DNA from: Cucumis sativus | Taxonomy: Eukaryota; Streptophyta; Magnoliopsida; Cucurbitales; Cucurbitaceae | NCBI RefSeq assembly: GCF_000004075.3 | Contig: NC_026660.2 | Coordinates: 28,895,498 to 28,959,497 of the forward strand | DNA: 64,000 nucleotides | Reading direction: 5' to 3' | Part shown: positions 27,789 to 39,878 of the stretch, piece after piece | Numbering within the stretch: position 1 is the stretch's first letter | Layout of the letters: each line of letters starts with the position of its first letter | Made by a program: the position numbers and the translations under genes | The notes under the pieces: generated by a model | What the model saw: only the letters and a program-made list of their open reading frames with translations | The model's database searches: none | What the model was told of the DNA's origin: nothing

Positions 27789-30700
27789 GAGCCCACAAAC
27801 ACCTAAAAAAAATGGGTACATTTGTGGTCCCCACGTTCGTTGGTATTTTATTACTATTAATTATTAATTATGAATTATTCCAATCACCATATTATTGTTA
27901 ACATTAACAACTCCATATATTAAAACATTTTCTTAATTCCCACTTTTTTATTCTATTAAAACAACTCTAATTAAATACCTAAACATAATTATACCTTTTA
28001 ATCGCTACCACCTGTTACCAACAATTATAAGCTTGATGTAGGGTTGGAATAATGTGATCAAATTCCAAACATAATAGTACATAAAAACAAAACTATTTTA
28101 TTTATTTGTTTGTTATTCAAGTCAAGATCTTTAAATATTGCTATTGACTCAACATTAATATATAAAATTACTTAAATTATATTAATAAGAGTTTGAACAA
28201 TGGTCAATATAAGGGCCCGACTTTGTTTGATTCATCCACTATTTTTCTTTTTAATATATACCATAAATCATACACTCACATATAGTTCATTCATTGTTTT
28301 GTTTTGTCTTAAATTTTTAGGGATGAAATTAAAAAATAGTAAGACTAGATGGTTTACCTTCCAACACATCATGATAAATGAATTTTTGTTTATTTTCTAA
28401 TAAAATTTAAAAAAGAGTCTTATCTTTTAAACGTGGCGCTGTTTTTTATATTCTATTATGCAAGAGAGTAGAATTTACGGTTGATAAGAGATAGAGAGAC
28501 GTCTAGTATTTATGTATACATTAAGAAAAAGTTGTCGTAATATATAATAATGTTAGTTTAGAAAGAAAGAAACGTTTAAGAACTAAATTTAAGATGAATT
28601 AAAAAGAGATAAAAGTGAAATCGTTTTACGTTAGACATGAATCTGTAAAATTATAATCATAATTAAGAATAAAAAATGTTTGTTACAGAAATTGTGAATA
28701 TTTTTGTAATGTTATGCAGATATTTTTGACTTGGGAAAATTTAGAAGTACATAAATCATGTAAAGAGAATTGATGTCGAGGAAAACGCATTGAAAAAATA
28801 TATAGAGTTGGTTAGATCGCATGAAATGTATATATGAATCAGATTGTGAATATCATATTGTTTTGACTTTGAGGAGAAAAAAAATACCCAAATGTCACCA
28901 CACCTTAGACGAGATGTGAATTGCAATCTCTTCTCTAAATGGTGTCTACATTATCAGCATAGTGTTTTTTTTCTTTTTCTCTGTTTTTACTTAATTAAGT
29001 TTTTCAAATATTTCAAAACAACCTTAGGATTGTTTTGATAGAGTTTAGATTTGATTATCAATTAGGTTTTAAGATGTTATACGTTTTTTTAAGTTTTGAA
29101 TTTAGTTTTATTAGGTTTTAAAATGTTATTCACTAGTTTTTTAGGTTTAATTGAATTTTTATGCTTTAAAGTGTTACAATTTAATGTTTGCAATTTGAAT
29201 ATTCATCTCCCTTTTTTAACAGTTTATTAATTAATTTATAAAATAAATTACTTTTTATAATACAATTTTTATTTTATCAAATATTCTATTTTTTTTTACG
29301 GTTTTGCTTTTTATTAATTTAAAGAAGATAAAAAATATTCTTTTATAAGTTTTCATTTAAACACTTTCTTTTAAAAAAAACAACTAAAGTGTATAAAACA
29401 TTCATATGTTGATAACTCTTACTTAAAAGTATTTTATATACAAGTTCGTTTCGTTTGTTGTATTGTGAAAGTGGTTTTTATTAATGTCAAATTACTATAA
29501 AAAAATGACTATAAAATCTCATGAAATGATACTTTAAAATAATGTTTGTCGCATTGAAGTTATACTAGAGTTGGCCGTTGATGAGTAAAATGGTTTGATA
29601 TAGCTAAAGTTGACCTCAAAAGGTGATGTGGAAGTTTTTTTGGAGTTAACCATGCGGAGGTGGTGAAGTGGCAATTGAACATCGATGGTGATGAAAGACT
29701 AAGTGATTGTTGGTGGACACTTATAAAATATGAGCTACGTACGAAATTGATCATTGAATTGAGTTCGTGTGTCCAATTCATAACAACAAATGTACTCTTA
29801 CTTCTAACATACAATTTTAGTTAAATCAACAAAGGTATACTTTTGATATAATTTGTTTTTTTTCCTATCATACCATATTTTGTTGGTGTTTTTCCTAAAG
29901 TTTTTTCTCCCCATATATATGAAATATGCATTAATTAAAATTTCAAAGTATACATCAATCTTAATGAAGATTCTAATTAAATTGATATGCATATATAAAA
30001 TACGAGTTTTAATTTATATACCAACTACAAATTTAATATGAAAATTCAAAAGCTCAAATTACAATTATTATTTTAAATTTTAGTTAATACAAGGGGAAAT
30101 TTTAAGGAAATAAGTTAGTATTTATTTTTATTTTTCTAAGTCATTGTGTGCACCCATTAGGAAAGTGCGAAAATGTGAAAATTAAATAAAAGAATAATAC
30201 CTAAAGAAGAATTAGAAAAAAAAGGGTCATATTTTCCTTTATAAGAATAAAACTTTGTCTCCCCTAGACAAGTTTCTCATACCACTTCTATTATATTATA
30301 CATACATTGTACTCAACTTTTACCGTATTTAATAGATAGATTCGTTTTTTTTTTCTTTTAAATCAAAGTCATTCCTAACCAACTTCGAAAAATTTATATT
30401 GATAAAAGTATAATGATTTTAATTTGATTGAAATTTCGATAAATCTTGATTTGGATTTATAATTTTTAAAAATAAAATGATTTAGATTTAGATTAATAAA
30501 TATATTATTTATTTACTTTTAAATAAGTAAATAGGTCTAATGTATATACAATATTTATATTAGTGACATTTTAACCATTGTTATTTTGTGTGTTTCAAAG
30601 GTTTTTATACGATATAATAAAAATATTGATTCACCTTTCGTATGGATGTTAAACTTAAGAGAATATGAAAATATCGATAGAAATTTAACATACCGATTGA

Positions 30701-31487
30701 ATATTAATAATGTGATTTTTAATAATAAAGGATTTTGAGTAAATTAAAATTAATTAAAATAATTTTTATTTTTTATCATTCTTAAAAGAACCAATAAAAG
30801 TTGAGCAGTGTGAGTGAGGATATTTTATTCATTTAATATACCATACTATTTAAAAAAAATACCAACGACATTTTCTTAAAATGTAGATTAAGATAATCCT
30901 CCCAAAATTATTTATTTAGCAAACTCATTCAGAAAAAAGAAAATCCTTATAAATGATATTCTCAAATGGTACAAAAGTCAAGAAAATGACATTGTTTTTA
31001 TAGATTCTTAAATTAAAGACTTCTGTAAAATCAATCAAAACCCAAAAAGAAAAAAACAGTAATAGGAAGGAATTTTCTTTAAAGACAATGAACGTAACAC
31101 CTAATTGTGGACATAACAATTCCAACGTTATAAAATTAAAGTAGATGTTAATTAAACATCGATACATATATACTGTAAAATAGATGGTTGACTATATGTT
31201 GAAATTGTTGTAATACATTCTTGGAATTCAAAGCAAAACCAAAAACGAAAACAGAAAAACCATCAAAATCTATGGAAAAAAAGAAGTAGAAAGGTTCGCC
31301 CACAGAATGGTATTCATTGATTTTGGCCACAAATGATTATCTCAAACACCCACTTGCCCCATCTCCCCCTTTCCATGATATTTCTTCGTCCAAATACAGA
31401 GTTAAAAAAAAGAAAAGACAACCCAACTTGATGTCCTTACAGTTATCCCATCTGCACAATATTCTCTTCGTTAATGGCATCTTGTGT

Positions 31488-31497
31488 TATATAAATA
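31488..31497 (+). promoter_or_regulatory. TATA box of the B-box gene
   Basis: TATATAAATA lies 55-64 bases before the start codon at 31552. This is a plausible core promoter with a short purine-rich leader. Confidence 0.55.
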
Positions 31498-31551
31498 AGT
31501 GAGTGATAAGAGGAAACAAAAACTATATTAAAAAAAAAAAAAAGAAGAAGA

Positions 31552-31923
31552 ATGAAGAAGTTGTGCGAGCTGTGTGGGTGTGTGGCTACGGTGATGTGCG
31601 AATCAGACGCAGCCATGTTATGTTGGGGTTGCGATTCGAAGGTGCATGGGGCTAACTTTATAGTGGGGAAGCATTTGAGGGTTTTGCTGTGTCATGATTG
31701 TCAAGCCCCTACCCCTTGGAATGGTTCTGGCCCTAACCTTGTGGCTACGGTTGCCTTTTGCCACAATTGTGTTCACAAAAATAGGCGGAATAATGGGAGA
31801 CGGTGTGAGAAAGCTTGTGGGAGCTCTGATGGCGGCGGAACTACTGCACCTAGTGGTTGCGATGACGATGACGATGAGATTGAAAATCAAGTGGTGCCTT
31901 GGTTATCTTTGTCCCCCAGCTAA
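31552..31923 (+). CDS. Short single B-box zinc-finger protein (BBX28/29- or BBX30/31-like)
   Basis: Intronless gene of 123 residues. The N-terminus is one complete B-box: zinc ligands Cys5, Cys8, Cys16, Asp19, Cys24, Cys27, His32 and His41, in CELCGCVATVMCESDAAMLC and KVHGANFIVGKHLRVLLC. CHDCQAPTPW (47-56) and CHNC (69-72) add two further Cys pairs, as in the BBX28/29 group. No second B-box and no CCT domain exist. The end is acidic (DDDDDEIENQ, residues 102-111), then VVPWLSLSPS. B-box proteins act in light and flowering control through protein contacts with HY5, CO or COP1. The size matches the BBX30/31 microproteins, while the Cys pairs and acidic-VVPW tail resemble BBX28/29, so the exact subgroup is unsure. 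The start is the only ATG preceding the B-box. Confidence 0.88.
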   Translation: MKKLCELCGCVATVMCESDAAMLCWGCDSKVHGANFIVGKHLRVLLCHDCQAPTPWNGSGPNLVATVAFCHNCVHKNRRNNGRRCEKACGSSDGGGTTAPSGCDDDDDEIENQVVPWLSLSPS

Positions 31924-34697
31924 TTGAAAATTTTCTTCCCCTCTATGATTAATCCGTGCCCCATGCAATTTAATAATTATAGTTTGGAATCACTTTTTGG
32001 TTCTCTATAATAATGTACAATGTAAATTTATCCTTTAAATTATGGGTAGGTACTCTAGGAATTTCATTTTTTTATAAGTATACCATTCAACAAATGTAAT
32101 GGGGAAATTTTGAACTTTACACCTCAATTATATCTGTTCTCGCCCAACCAGAAAATTATGTAAATGTGTTTCATTGTGTGATGATTAAAATTTGTACCTT
32201 ATCTAATTAAAGGTACTTGTGTACGTATAGTCACGATCATAAAGTATATAATTACACTTATGAAAGATGGATAGATATGGTATAAAAGTGTTGCTACAAC
32301 TCACTGTTTTCAAAACTATATATTAAAAATTGTAGACAGAGAAAATAGAGAAAAGTAAAAACAGCTCTTACATTACCAATCAATTGATCCAAAAAATTTA
32401 ACTTAGTAGGCTTGTTCTTCTTTAATTTGGTCATGTTAAGTGGCATCTTGTCTTCTCTATACTCTATATTAATGAGTTTTAGTTGATTGGAATGCTTTCG
32501 ACCAATCAAATAAAATAAAATGGAAGAATATGAATATAAAAATATTAGAAAATGAGCGTTTAGGAGAAATGGAGGAAGAAAATAAGAATTGATGAAAGGT
32601 AATTTGCGTCATTTAATAACCTTTTATGGAATATATACTATTTTTTCAATATCATCTTGTTTAGTTTTTTATTTGCATAGATTCAAAAATATTAAACCAA
32701 TAAACGTACGTTTTTACCTGTAAATTTATTGCCTTGAGTGTTTTAAAATTTTAAATAATGTTCTATTATCTACTAAACAAAATTAAAACAATTAATTGAA
32801 ACGAGTAACGTTTTTATGATTAATAATTGAGTGTATAAAATATTTTATAAATATAATATAATCTTAAAAGAACCAAGAGGAAAGAACTAAAAATAATTAA
32901 TTGAATCTTGATGGACAAATTTCAAATTTTGTGCTTTATTTTTGGTTTTAAGTTTTAACCCACTTTGTTAGAAGGGCCGAAACAACCTAAACGGCTCAAA
33001 GCCCAAAGCCCAACGTCTCGTGTTGCTGGCTGCTACTCTCCAAATCTCGGTTTAAACAAAACTGAACCACACCACAATCACGTTGGAATCACAAACCAAT
33101 GGTTCGGTTTATTTTCTTGTTTTGTTTTCCTATTTTATTATGGGTTTAAGACATTTCCTCCCACACAATTTTACAAACTTCTATCGCCAAATTAAAAACC
33201 CAGCCTCCTTCTTTAAAGATCAAATTCTAACAGTACATAGTTATTGTTATTAACGTTCTTAACATTATTACAAAACAGAATACCATCCTTTTCCTTTATG
33301 AAACAACACATACCAAAACTTCAGTACTTGTAATGTAACGTTATGATTTTTTGTTTTAGTTAATGGACAAATATGTGGTTTATGTTTAAATTACCACTTT
33401 TAATTGCTTTCCACTCTTATAAACACCTGCTAGGGAAAACGTAAGAGTGTTTAAATTTGTACTTCACAATCCAAATTGACAAACAATTGGATGATTAAAT
33501 TCACAACTCTTAAATCTGTTACCATTGTTTTTTATATTTTGACAGTACATAATAGTAAATAAAGATTTCAAATCACATAGGTTTTTCCAGTATATATGTA
33601 CGGTGTATATCCCTTTTAGCTACACTAGCTTTCTTTTTCCAATGTAAATATATGATAGAATCTATATTATACTTTGATGCCTTATTGGACATTGGAAGCA
33701 AAGCACTAAGATTTGATAGCGACATTCTTTAATCATTTGTTCCGAATTTTAGAAAGGAATTGAATTTTGACATCTTAATTCACCCCGAGTAATGATTATT
33801 ATAAATATGATCATCTGTGAAGTAGTTATTATTATTATTCTTGTTATTTTGATTGAAGTGGCGCAATATAGATTTATTTGAAGACTTACTATAAAACATC
33901 CATGAATTTAGGGTTAATAAGAATGAGAGTGAGGCAGTGTGAGCATAGTTGACCTGAAAGGAAAAAGAAAAGAATGGCGTGAAATTAGGAAGATGGAGAT
34001 CCAGCTGTAGAGGAAAGAGAATAAAGGGAATATGGATAAGAAGGTGACCTAACAGAGAGACAGAAATACAAGTTATACAACTCACACCAAAAAGAAAAGC
34101 AATTTTGTAGTATCATTGAAGTAGATAGACCCCACCACGTGACTTCCAACCTCCCCCCATCCCCCGCCATACATTCCCGTTGGATGACCGTCGCCGGCGC
34201 AGGCACGGGTGGGAAGTGGGAAAAGGAAGGAAAAGGGTAGATAATGTTGAGAATAAGAGCGGGGGATTGGAGTAGATAGAAGTGATATTGGTTATTGATT
34301 TATGATTTATGATTACGTGGCACCACCTGTACCGTTGCTAATTATTATTATTAGAGAGAGTTTAAAAAGAAGGAAAGTAAGAGGGGGTCCCACCATTATT
34401 GCCCGCCAATTTAGACCCCATTTTAAAAACGGATTAATATATAATTAATTTGTACTCACTCTCTTACAACAGCATCCTTCAAGATTAAAAGCAAAACATC
34501 CGAACAGATTAAACAAATTTTGCAATTAATAGTAACGCAACTCTATAATTATATTGCTCTTCATCAATCCTCACCCATTCTTTTATTGCTGTTTTTTCTT
34601 TTTTATCCTTCCTTACCCAACCCCACCACCACCACCACCACCACCACATCCCCTCTAATAAAAACCCTAATCTTTCTTCCTTTTTTCCTTTCTAACA
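31924..34697. other. Intergenic region between the B-box and PLAC8 genes
   Basis: The first few hundred bases are the likely 3' UTR of the B-box gene. A double site II element (AGCCCAAAGCCCA, 33000-33012) lies in a GC-richer patch with no gene following. The PLAC8 promoter shows ACGT elements near 34135 (CCACGTGA) and 34314 (TACGTGGCA), and its leader has a CAC repeat at about 34625-34648. Other open frames are unsupported. Confidence 0.5.
34625..34648 (+). repeat. CAC trinucleotide microsatellite in the PLAC8 leader
   Basis: About eight CAC units lie 50-75 bp before the PLAC8 start codon, within a pyrimidine-rich leader. Confidence 0.75.
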
Positions 34698-37600
34698 ATG
34701 GCGGATTCGGTGGACAAGCACGACAGGGTGGTTGTTGGGAATGCCTTTCTTGCTCCTGAGGAAGATAAGCTTCTCGATGGAGTTACATTATTGGATTTCG
34801 ATATGTTGTGTTCTACCGTCGCGATGCAGACCCAGGGGAAATGGCCCAACTTGGACACTACTCAAGATCCTGCTACGGCTCCTGAATTTGGTGGAGTTTT
34901 TAGGATGTGGGAAGGTGAACTACTTGATTGCTACGATGACCGCCGTATCGCTATCGAATCGGCATGGTTAGACTTTCTTAATCCACCTTTTCTTCTCTCT
35001 GTTCACCTTTTTTTAGGGTTTTTCTTTTCTTTTATATGCTCCTTCCACCAAAGGGTTCTTCTCCCTTCCTTTTGTTTTCCCTTTTAGGGAGGGGAGAGGG
35101 AAGAAGCGATTTCTTCTTAGGTTCAGTTTTCTCTGCAAAATAGAAAGGTTTTGACCACGATATTTTCCCTTTTTAGTTCGAATATGTCTCTCAGATTTCA
35201 ACTAGTGAGTCTAGGAAAGTCAAATCGGTACTTTCTGTACACAAATTTTCCTCATGGTTTCGGAGTATATGTAATTGGTTGTGCTCGTCTTACGGGGGAT
35301 GTATGTTATGTTTTGCCCAAGTTTGAAATTGATAATTTTCTATGAACGGGATGTTTGCTATATTTAATCTTCTTTTCACATCAAATTAATTATGTTTTTG
35401 ATCTTCATGTGGTAACAGTAGCCTTTATTAATGCTGCAGCTGTCCGTGTCACAGATTTGGGAAGAATATGGGAAGGGCTGGTTTTGGCTCTTGTTTTCTT
35501 CAGGTAAATTTTTTCTTGGCTGCTTGAAAGTTTGAAAGGAGAGGAGGAAAGAAGCTAGATATTAGTTTTTTTTTTTTTTGCTCATCAATTTTTTGTAATT
35601 CATTGTATGCAGTTTTTTTAGTTTTGAATATTGTACTTTTTGCCATAACTTTGAATATCCATTTGCAGGGAACGGTTTATTTAGCTCTTGCTCTTGGTGC
35701 CCTGTGCAACTTCATTGCATTTCTGGTCACTAAACACCATTACTTTTTATATTCGGCAATTGCTTTCACCATTTCAACAGTTACATATTTGGGGTTCTTC
35801 CGCACCCAGATGAGAAGGAAATTCAATATAAGGGTGAGACGTCTTTTTCTATCAGCCTTCTGTTGTTAGCTGTTTCCTATTTCTACTTGATCATTATTGG
35901 AATGGTAACACGTTCTATTTCAAGATTGCTGAAGTTGCTATGCTCTTAATTTGTCTTTTGCCTTCTCTGAACAATTTCTTTCTTTTTTCCCGTTTAAATC
36001 GAAGTTATTGTTATTTTGGTAAGAAACTGCCCTAAAATATAGAGGCTCACACACGCACAAAAATATCCCCAACAGAAAAAAAGTGGAGTCAACCTAATTA
36101 TAGAAAATGACTCCATCCCAAAAGAACAAGATTAAGCTAAGACCTGCTGAACAGCGCCCACTAAGATGCATTTAACCTAGTCACTCCCAAAATTCCTTGT
36201 CTTATCTTTCCACCTCTTTAAAAACTTTATAATTCTTCTTAGTTCAAATGTTCCACAAAAACTACATAGAAGTTTGTATACCACAAACTTTACCCTGCTC
36301 CTTGATTAGAGAACTGAACACAAATGAACACTTTGACCTATCATCCCTACTCTAGACCTAAAAGATACCAAATACTCTCTGCCAGCTCTGTAGGTGGCAA
36401 GCAAATTAACAATCTCAAATAACTGATCTAATTTCTCCTTGTGCCTCCTTTTGAGAGTGCACCATTGTACAACCTGCCATGTAAATATCCCAACCCGACC
36501 TTCTTTAGAATTACCTTCCAAAGAGAGGAATAAGTAGGAGCAACAAAGGATAGAGAAGAGGACAAAAATATGAAAAAGTGAATGGCAAGAGAAACCCTTA
36601 GAAGGATGGTGGACTAAATCCGATCTTCATGATAGTAATGGTGTCGGGGTCTTGTTAGAGTATTAAGGTATATTAGTAATTAGCTAGAAAGTTTGTTTTA
36701 CTTGTTGGCTATAAATAGAAAAAGAAGGGATTGAAGAAGATAGACACTATTTTGGTGAGCAATTTAGAGTTTGTGAGTGATCTCAAGAAGGGAGGGTCCA
36801 AGTGCCTCGAATAACTTGGTTTATCTATCATATTTCAATATGTTTGGGTTTTATTACATTCCTTCTCTTAGAATAACATGCTAGTCTCGTAGAAGAGAAA
36901 TTAGTCAAAGTTGTAGTTAATTTTGTGTGTAGATGGTAATAGGCGGCATATCACGGCGTTATGCTTGAATGTGCAAAAAAGGTTTAATTAAGACTAGAAG
37001 TCAAACTAGTTCCACCATCTTCCTTTTTGTTATGAGATTGTGTAACTAATAAGTTGATAGTCATAATTTGGCAAACGGAAAGCCATTGAATTTCAAATGA
37101 CTAATTGTGTGTTTGTGATGGTCTTTTTATTTCTTAGGAGTAGTTGTGGGCAGAGAAAGGCTAGTGTGAGAATTTTTGTGTAGAGGGAGATTCCTACTGC
37201 AAAATTTATTAATAGTGTATAGAGAGATTCCTACTGCAAAATTTATTAATAGTGTATAGAGAGATGTGTAAGAGATAGTGTGTGTGAAAAGAGAGATTAA
37301 CGACAAAGTACAATCATCGTATTTATTGATGAGAGAGTGCATTTGTTGGAAGTTGGAGAAATTGTGTATTTAGAGAAGTGAAAGAGATGAAGTAAGATAA
37401 GATGAGAAAGTGTGTATGAAGGGAAGTAGAGTGAAAATAATGAAAGATTAGTAGACACTAATTAGGGAAAAAGAATGTCATGATAGATACATAGACACAA
37501 TGTTTAAGCCTAATGCACCCTCCCAATCATTTTGATGTTATCATTGCTTACAAAGCTGGTGTAAATCATGTCATTTTCAATCCCATTTCTTACCATGTTT

Positions 37601-38135
37601 TGAAGTTACCATTTTTTGCTTCCATGTCCAGCATTCATACGTGGTTTGAAGTTAGAGCTCTTTTGTCAACTTTCTCACAATATTGTTGAATTGAAAATAT
37701 GGCAGCTGTTTCTTAGTGGCTAATGTGTAGGTTAATAATTTATGTTTTAGGGAGGAGATAATTCCTTGGACGATTGCATCTACCACCTTATCTGCCCCTG
37801 CTGTGCCTTATCTCAGGTCCGTCCATCAGTATTTACACATCAAAGCCTTTTATTTGTTTTCAACTTCCTACTTCCGTTATCTTGTGTAGGCAACCTAAAC
37901 TAATTAATTACTCAACCATCGCTAATATATTGTCAATGTGGAGCAGGAATCACGAACGCTGGAAATGAATAACGTTCAAGATGGCACATGGCATGGTCGG
38001 GGTGACACAATATGTATTGGTAGTTATGGTGATGCCAGTCGATTTGTGGAGCTAAACCCACCTCTTCCTGTCTCAACCAAATTGCCTGAAGCCTGTGGCA
38101 CTCTAAAGGATGTGGCGAATCAAAATCACTCTTGA
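34698..38135 (+). CDS. PLAC8-family membrane protein
   Basis: Exons 34698-34966, 35440-35503, 35669-35833, 37751-37816 and 37947-38135 join in frame to 250 residues. The start ATG has a good context (AACAATGGCG). The PLAC8 core is split over exons: CCPCHRFGKNMGRAGFGSCF (residues 90-109), a hydrophobic stretch of about 112-155 with membrane character (ALALGALCNFIAFLV, then FLYSAIAFTISTVTYLGFF), and DDCIYHLICPCCALSQE (172-189) followed by RTLEMNNVQDGTWHGRGDT. This layout matches the plant PLAC8 subgroup around Arabidopsis At4g23470. PLAC8 relatives (fruit-weight FW2.2, PCR proteins) are membrane proteins tied to cell number or metal transport, but this branch has no settled function. Intron 3 (35834-37750) is unusually long and holds an LTR-like fossil and a 37-bp tandem repeat. 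Confidence 0.92.
36653..36945 (+). mobile_element. Copia-like LTR fossil in PLAC8 intron 3
   Basis: The sequence starts TGTTAGAGTATTAAGG, has a TATAAATAG core about 60 bases in, and continues with the AG-rich and T-rich order seen in plant Ty1/copia LTRs. A TGGTAATAGGCG stretch at 36933-36944 resembles the usual Met-tRNA primer site. No coding region of an element and no target duplication were found, so it is a solo or truncated LTR with uncertain ends. It looks old and broken. Confidence 0.35.
37189..37262 (+). repeat. 37-bp tandem duplication in PLAC8 intron 3
   Basis: Two adjacent, essentially identical units, each starting GATTCCTACTGCAAAATTTA, at 37189-37225 and 37226-37262. The sharp identity points to a recent slippage or repair event. 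Confidence 0.85.
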
Positions 38136-38358
38136 ATTTGTGCGTGCATGTAGCAAAACCTCGGTAGCTCTGCCTACCACGTGCTTTCGAGATTCTTCAT
38201 CTGATTTATACCAAAGGTAACCGGGACACTGTCATGTTTCAGCAACTGTGCCTTCAAGTGATGAAGGCCAAAATTGGAGTTGCTGCTTTACGCTTGGGGT
38301 GTTACCTCCTACAATTGGTTAGGCTACTTTGATGCAATGGAGATGTGGTTTTGGAGGT

Positions 38359-38360
<2 letters not shown>

Positions 38361-38389
<29 letters not shown>
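38361..38389 (+). repeat. 29-base G homopolymer in the PLAC8 3' region
   Basis: An uninterrupted run of 29 G lies about 225 bases after the PLAC8 stop codon, probably in the 3' UTR. It could form G-quadruplexes in DNA or RNA. Length is likely unstable or misread. Confidence 0.8.
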
Positions 38390-38391
<2 letters not shown>

Positions 38392-38399
38392 GAAAATGA

Positions 38400-39878
38400 C
38401 TTCTTTCTTGGATGAAGATTCTCTTTTATTTTTTTTCTTATTCTTTCTTATTAATCTTATGTTATTCTACCACTGTAAAACACCCATGATAGCGTGTTCA
38501 GGTCGTTAAAACATCACTTGCAAACTTGTAAATACCATACCAAAATTTAATGTATCAACTAGATGAGTGCAGCTCTTGAACCTGGCTGTTTCTATAATGT
38601 TTTCTTCTTAGAATCATTGAAAGTCCAGAATTCCTTGTGAAGGAAATGAAACGGAAATTTCCGATTAGATCCGATGCTTTATGATAGCATTTACAAACTC
38701 GTTATTAATAGAAGAATTGGCACATATGAAAGTCGTGGGTTTGTAGAAAAAATTATTCTTGAATAATTTATAGTAATTTAATCATATTACAATAAAAGAT
38801 TGAACCATCTTTGATTTTAACGGTAAGGAGTATATTCTATTCATTTGTTTGCTTAAAAGTACAATTACATTCATACATTATTTCTAGTAAAGTTATAAAA
38901 AGCAAATTAAAAGAATAAAACCTCGTCAGGCATCTAAAAGTCAAATTCTAACAGGTTCGTGTACACACATACAGAGAGATACTTAACAAGTAAAATTTAG
39001 AAGGAAAAAAAAAATGTAATGTTTTATTTCTTTATCAAGAACTTGATAGCACACAAGTTGTGTAAGTGAACCTAACAATCTACTGTATTTATTATTATAA
39101 TACATGTGAGATGAGGGGTCAAGAAAGCTTATGTTCAAATGCTACCAATACAGGCTAAAGTTAAGATAAAAGAGTTAATCGAATGAACTTAGTATAACAA
39201 GACTTATAAAAACAGGTTGACTATGCTTTTTTCTAAATGAAAGTACTATTTTTCTTTGTTATTGTTTATTTTAAAAAATCATCAACAATGTAATCATAAT
39301 TGAGTTGGTAGATAATTTTTCTTTCAGATTATTATTAATGAAAGACTAATATGACACTACTTTTTTTAAATCTAATTTAGTATATCTAATTTCATTTTTT
39401 TTTTTGTTTTCTTGTTACATCATGCTAGTTTAGTTTAATAATAATGTCATGTTAATCATTTTGTTGCTTTACGGAAATAAATCGTCAATGATATAGACTA
39501 AATCATAATCAAATTATAAATTAGACTAAAAATGAGTATAACTCAACTCACCTTACTCCTCCCTGTAATAAGTTTGATTTTTCAAATCCATGCATCAAAG
39601 GAAAGCAATTAAAGAAAAAGCAATATGTTTGTATAGTTAAATATGGAATGAAAGTAATTTATATTTTGAAGAGCAGTTGATAAGAAAATGAGTTATTTAT
39701 TTATAAAAAGTAGAAGTAAGAATATTGTATTTGCATCTTCAAAACACAGATTTTAGAGTATGATTACACCGTTTAATCAACCAACCAACACCCAAAATTA
39801 ACCACTAATTACAAATCCCAATTTTAATCAAATTGCGCAACCAAAATCATATTCACTTTCAACCTTCTCTTGCTATTG
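38400..39878. other. Intergenic region between convergent PLAC8 and PB1 genes
   Basis: The PLAC8 and PB1 genes face each other here, so both ends are probably 3' UTR. The middle is AT-rich, without open frames worth noting or clear repeats. Confidence 0.5.

Larger units (their letters stand above)
26598..31551. other. Intergenic region between the receptor kinase and B-box genes
   Basis: Contains the promoter of the minus-strand receptor kinase gene, with a GAA microsatellite in its leader, three tandem GCAATT units at about 27454-27472 and a GC-richer patch with G-boxes and a hairpin at 27635-27790. From about 28000 to 31300 it is very AT-rich, with short frames that match nothing. The B-box promoter occupies the last few hundred bases. 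Confidence 0.5.

Noticed and set aside
36306-36521. 71-residue minus-strand frame in PLAC8 intron 3
   Set aside because: No domain recognised; lies in a possible repeat-derived intron stretch.
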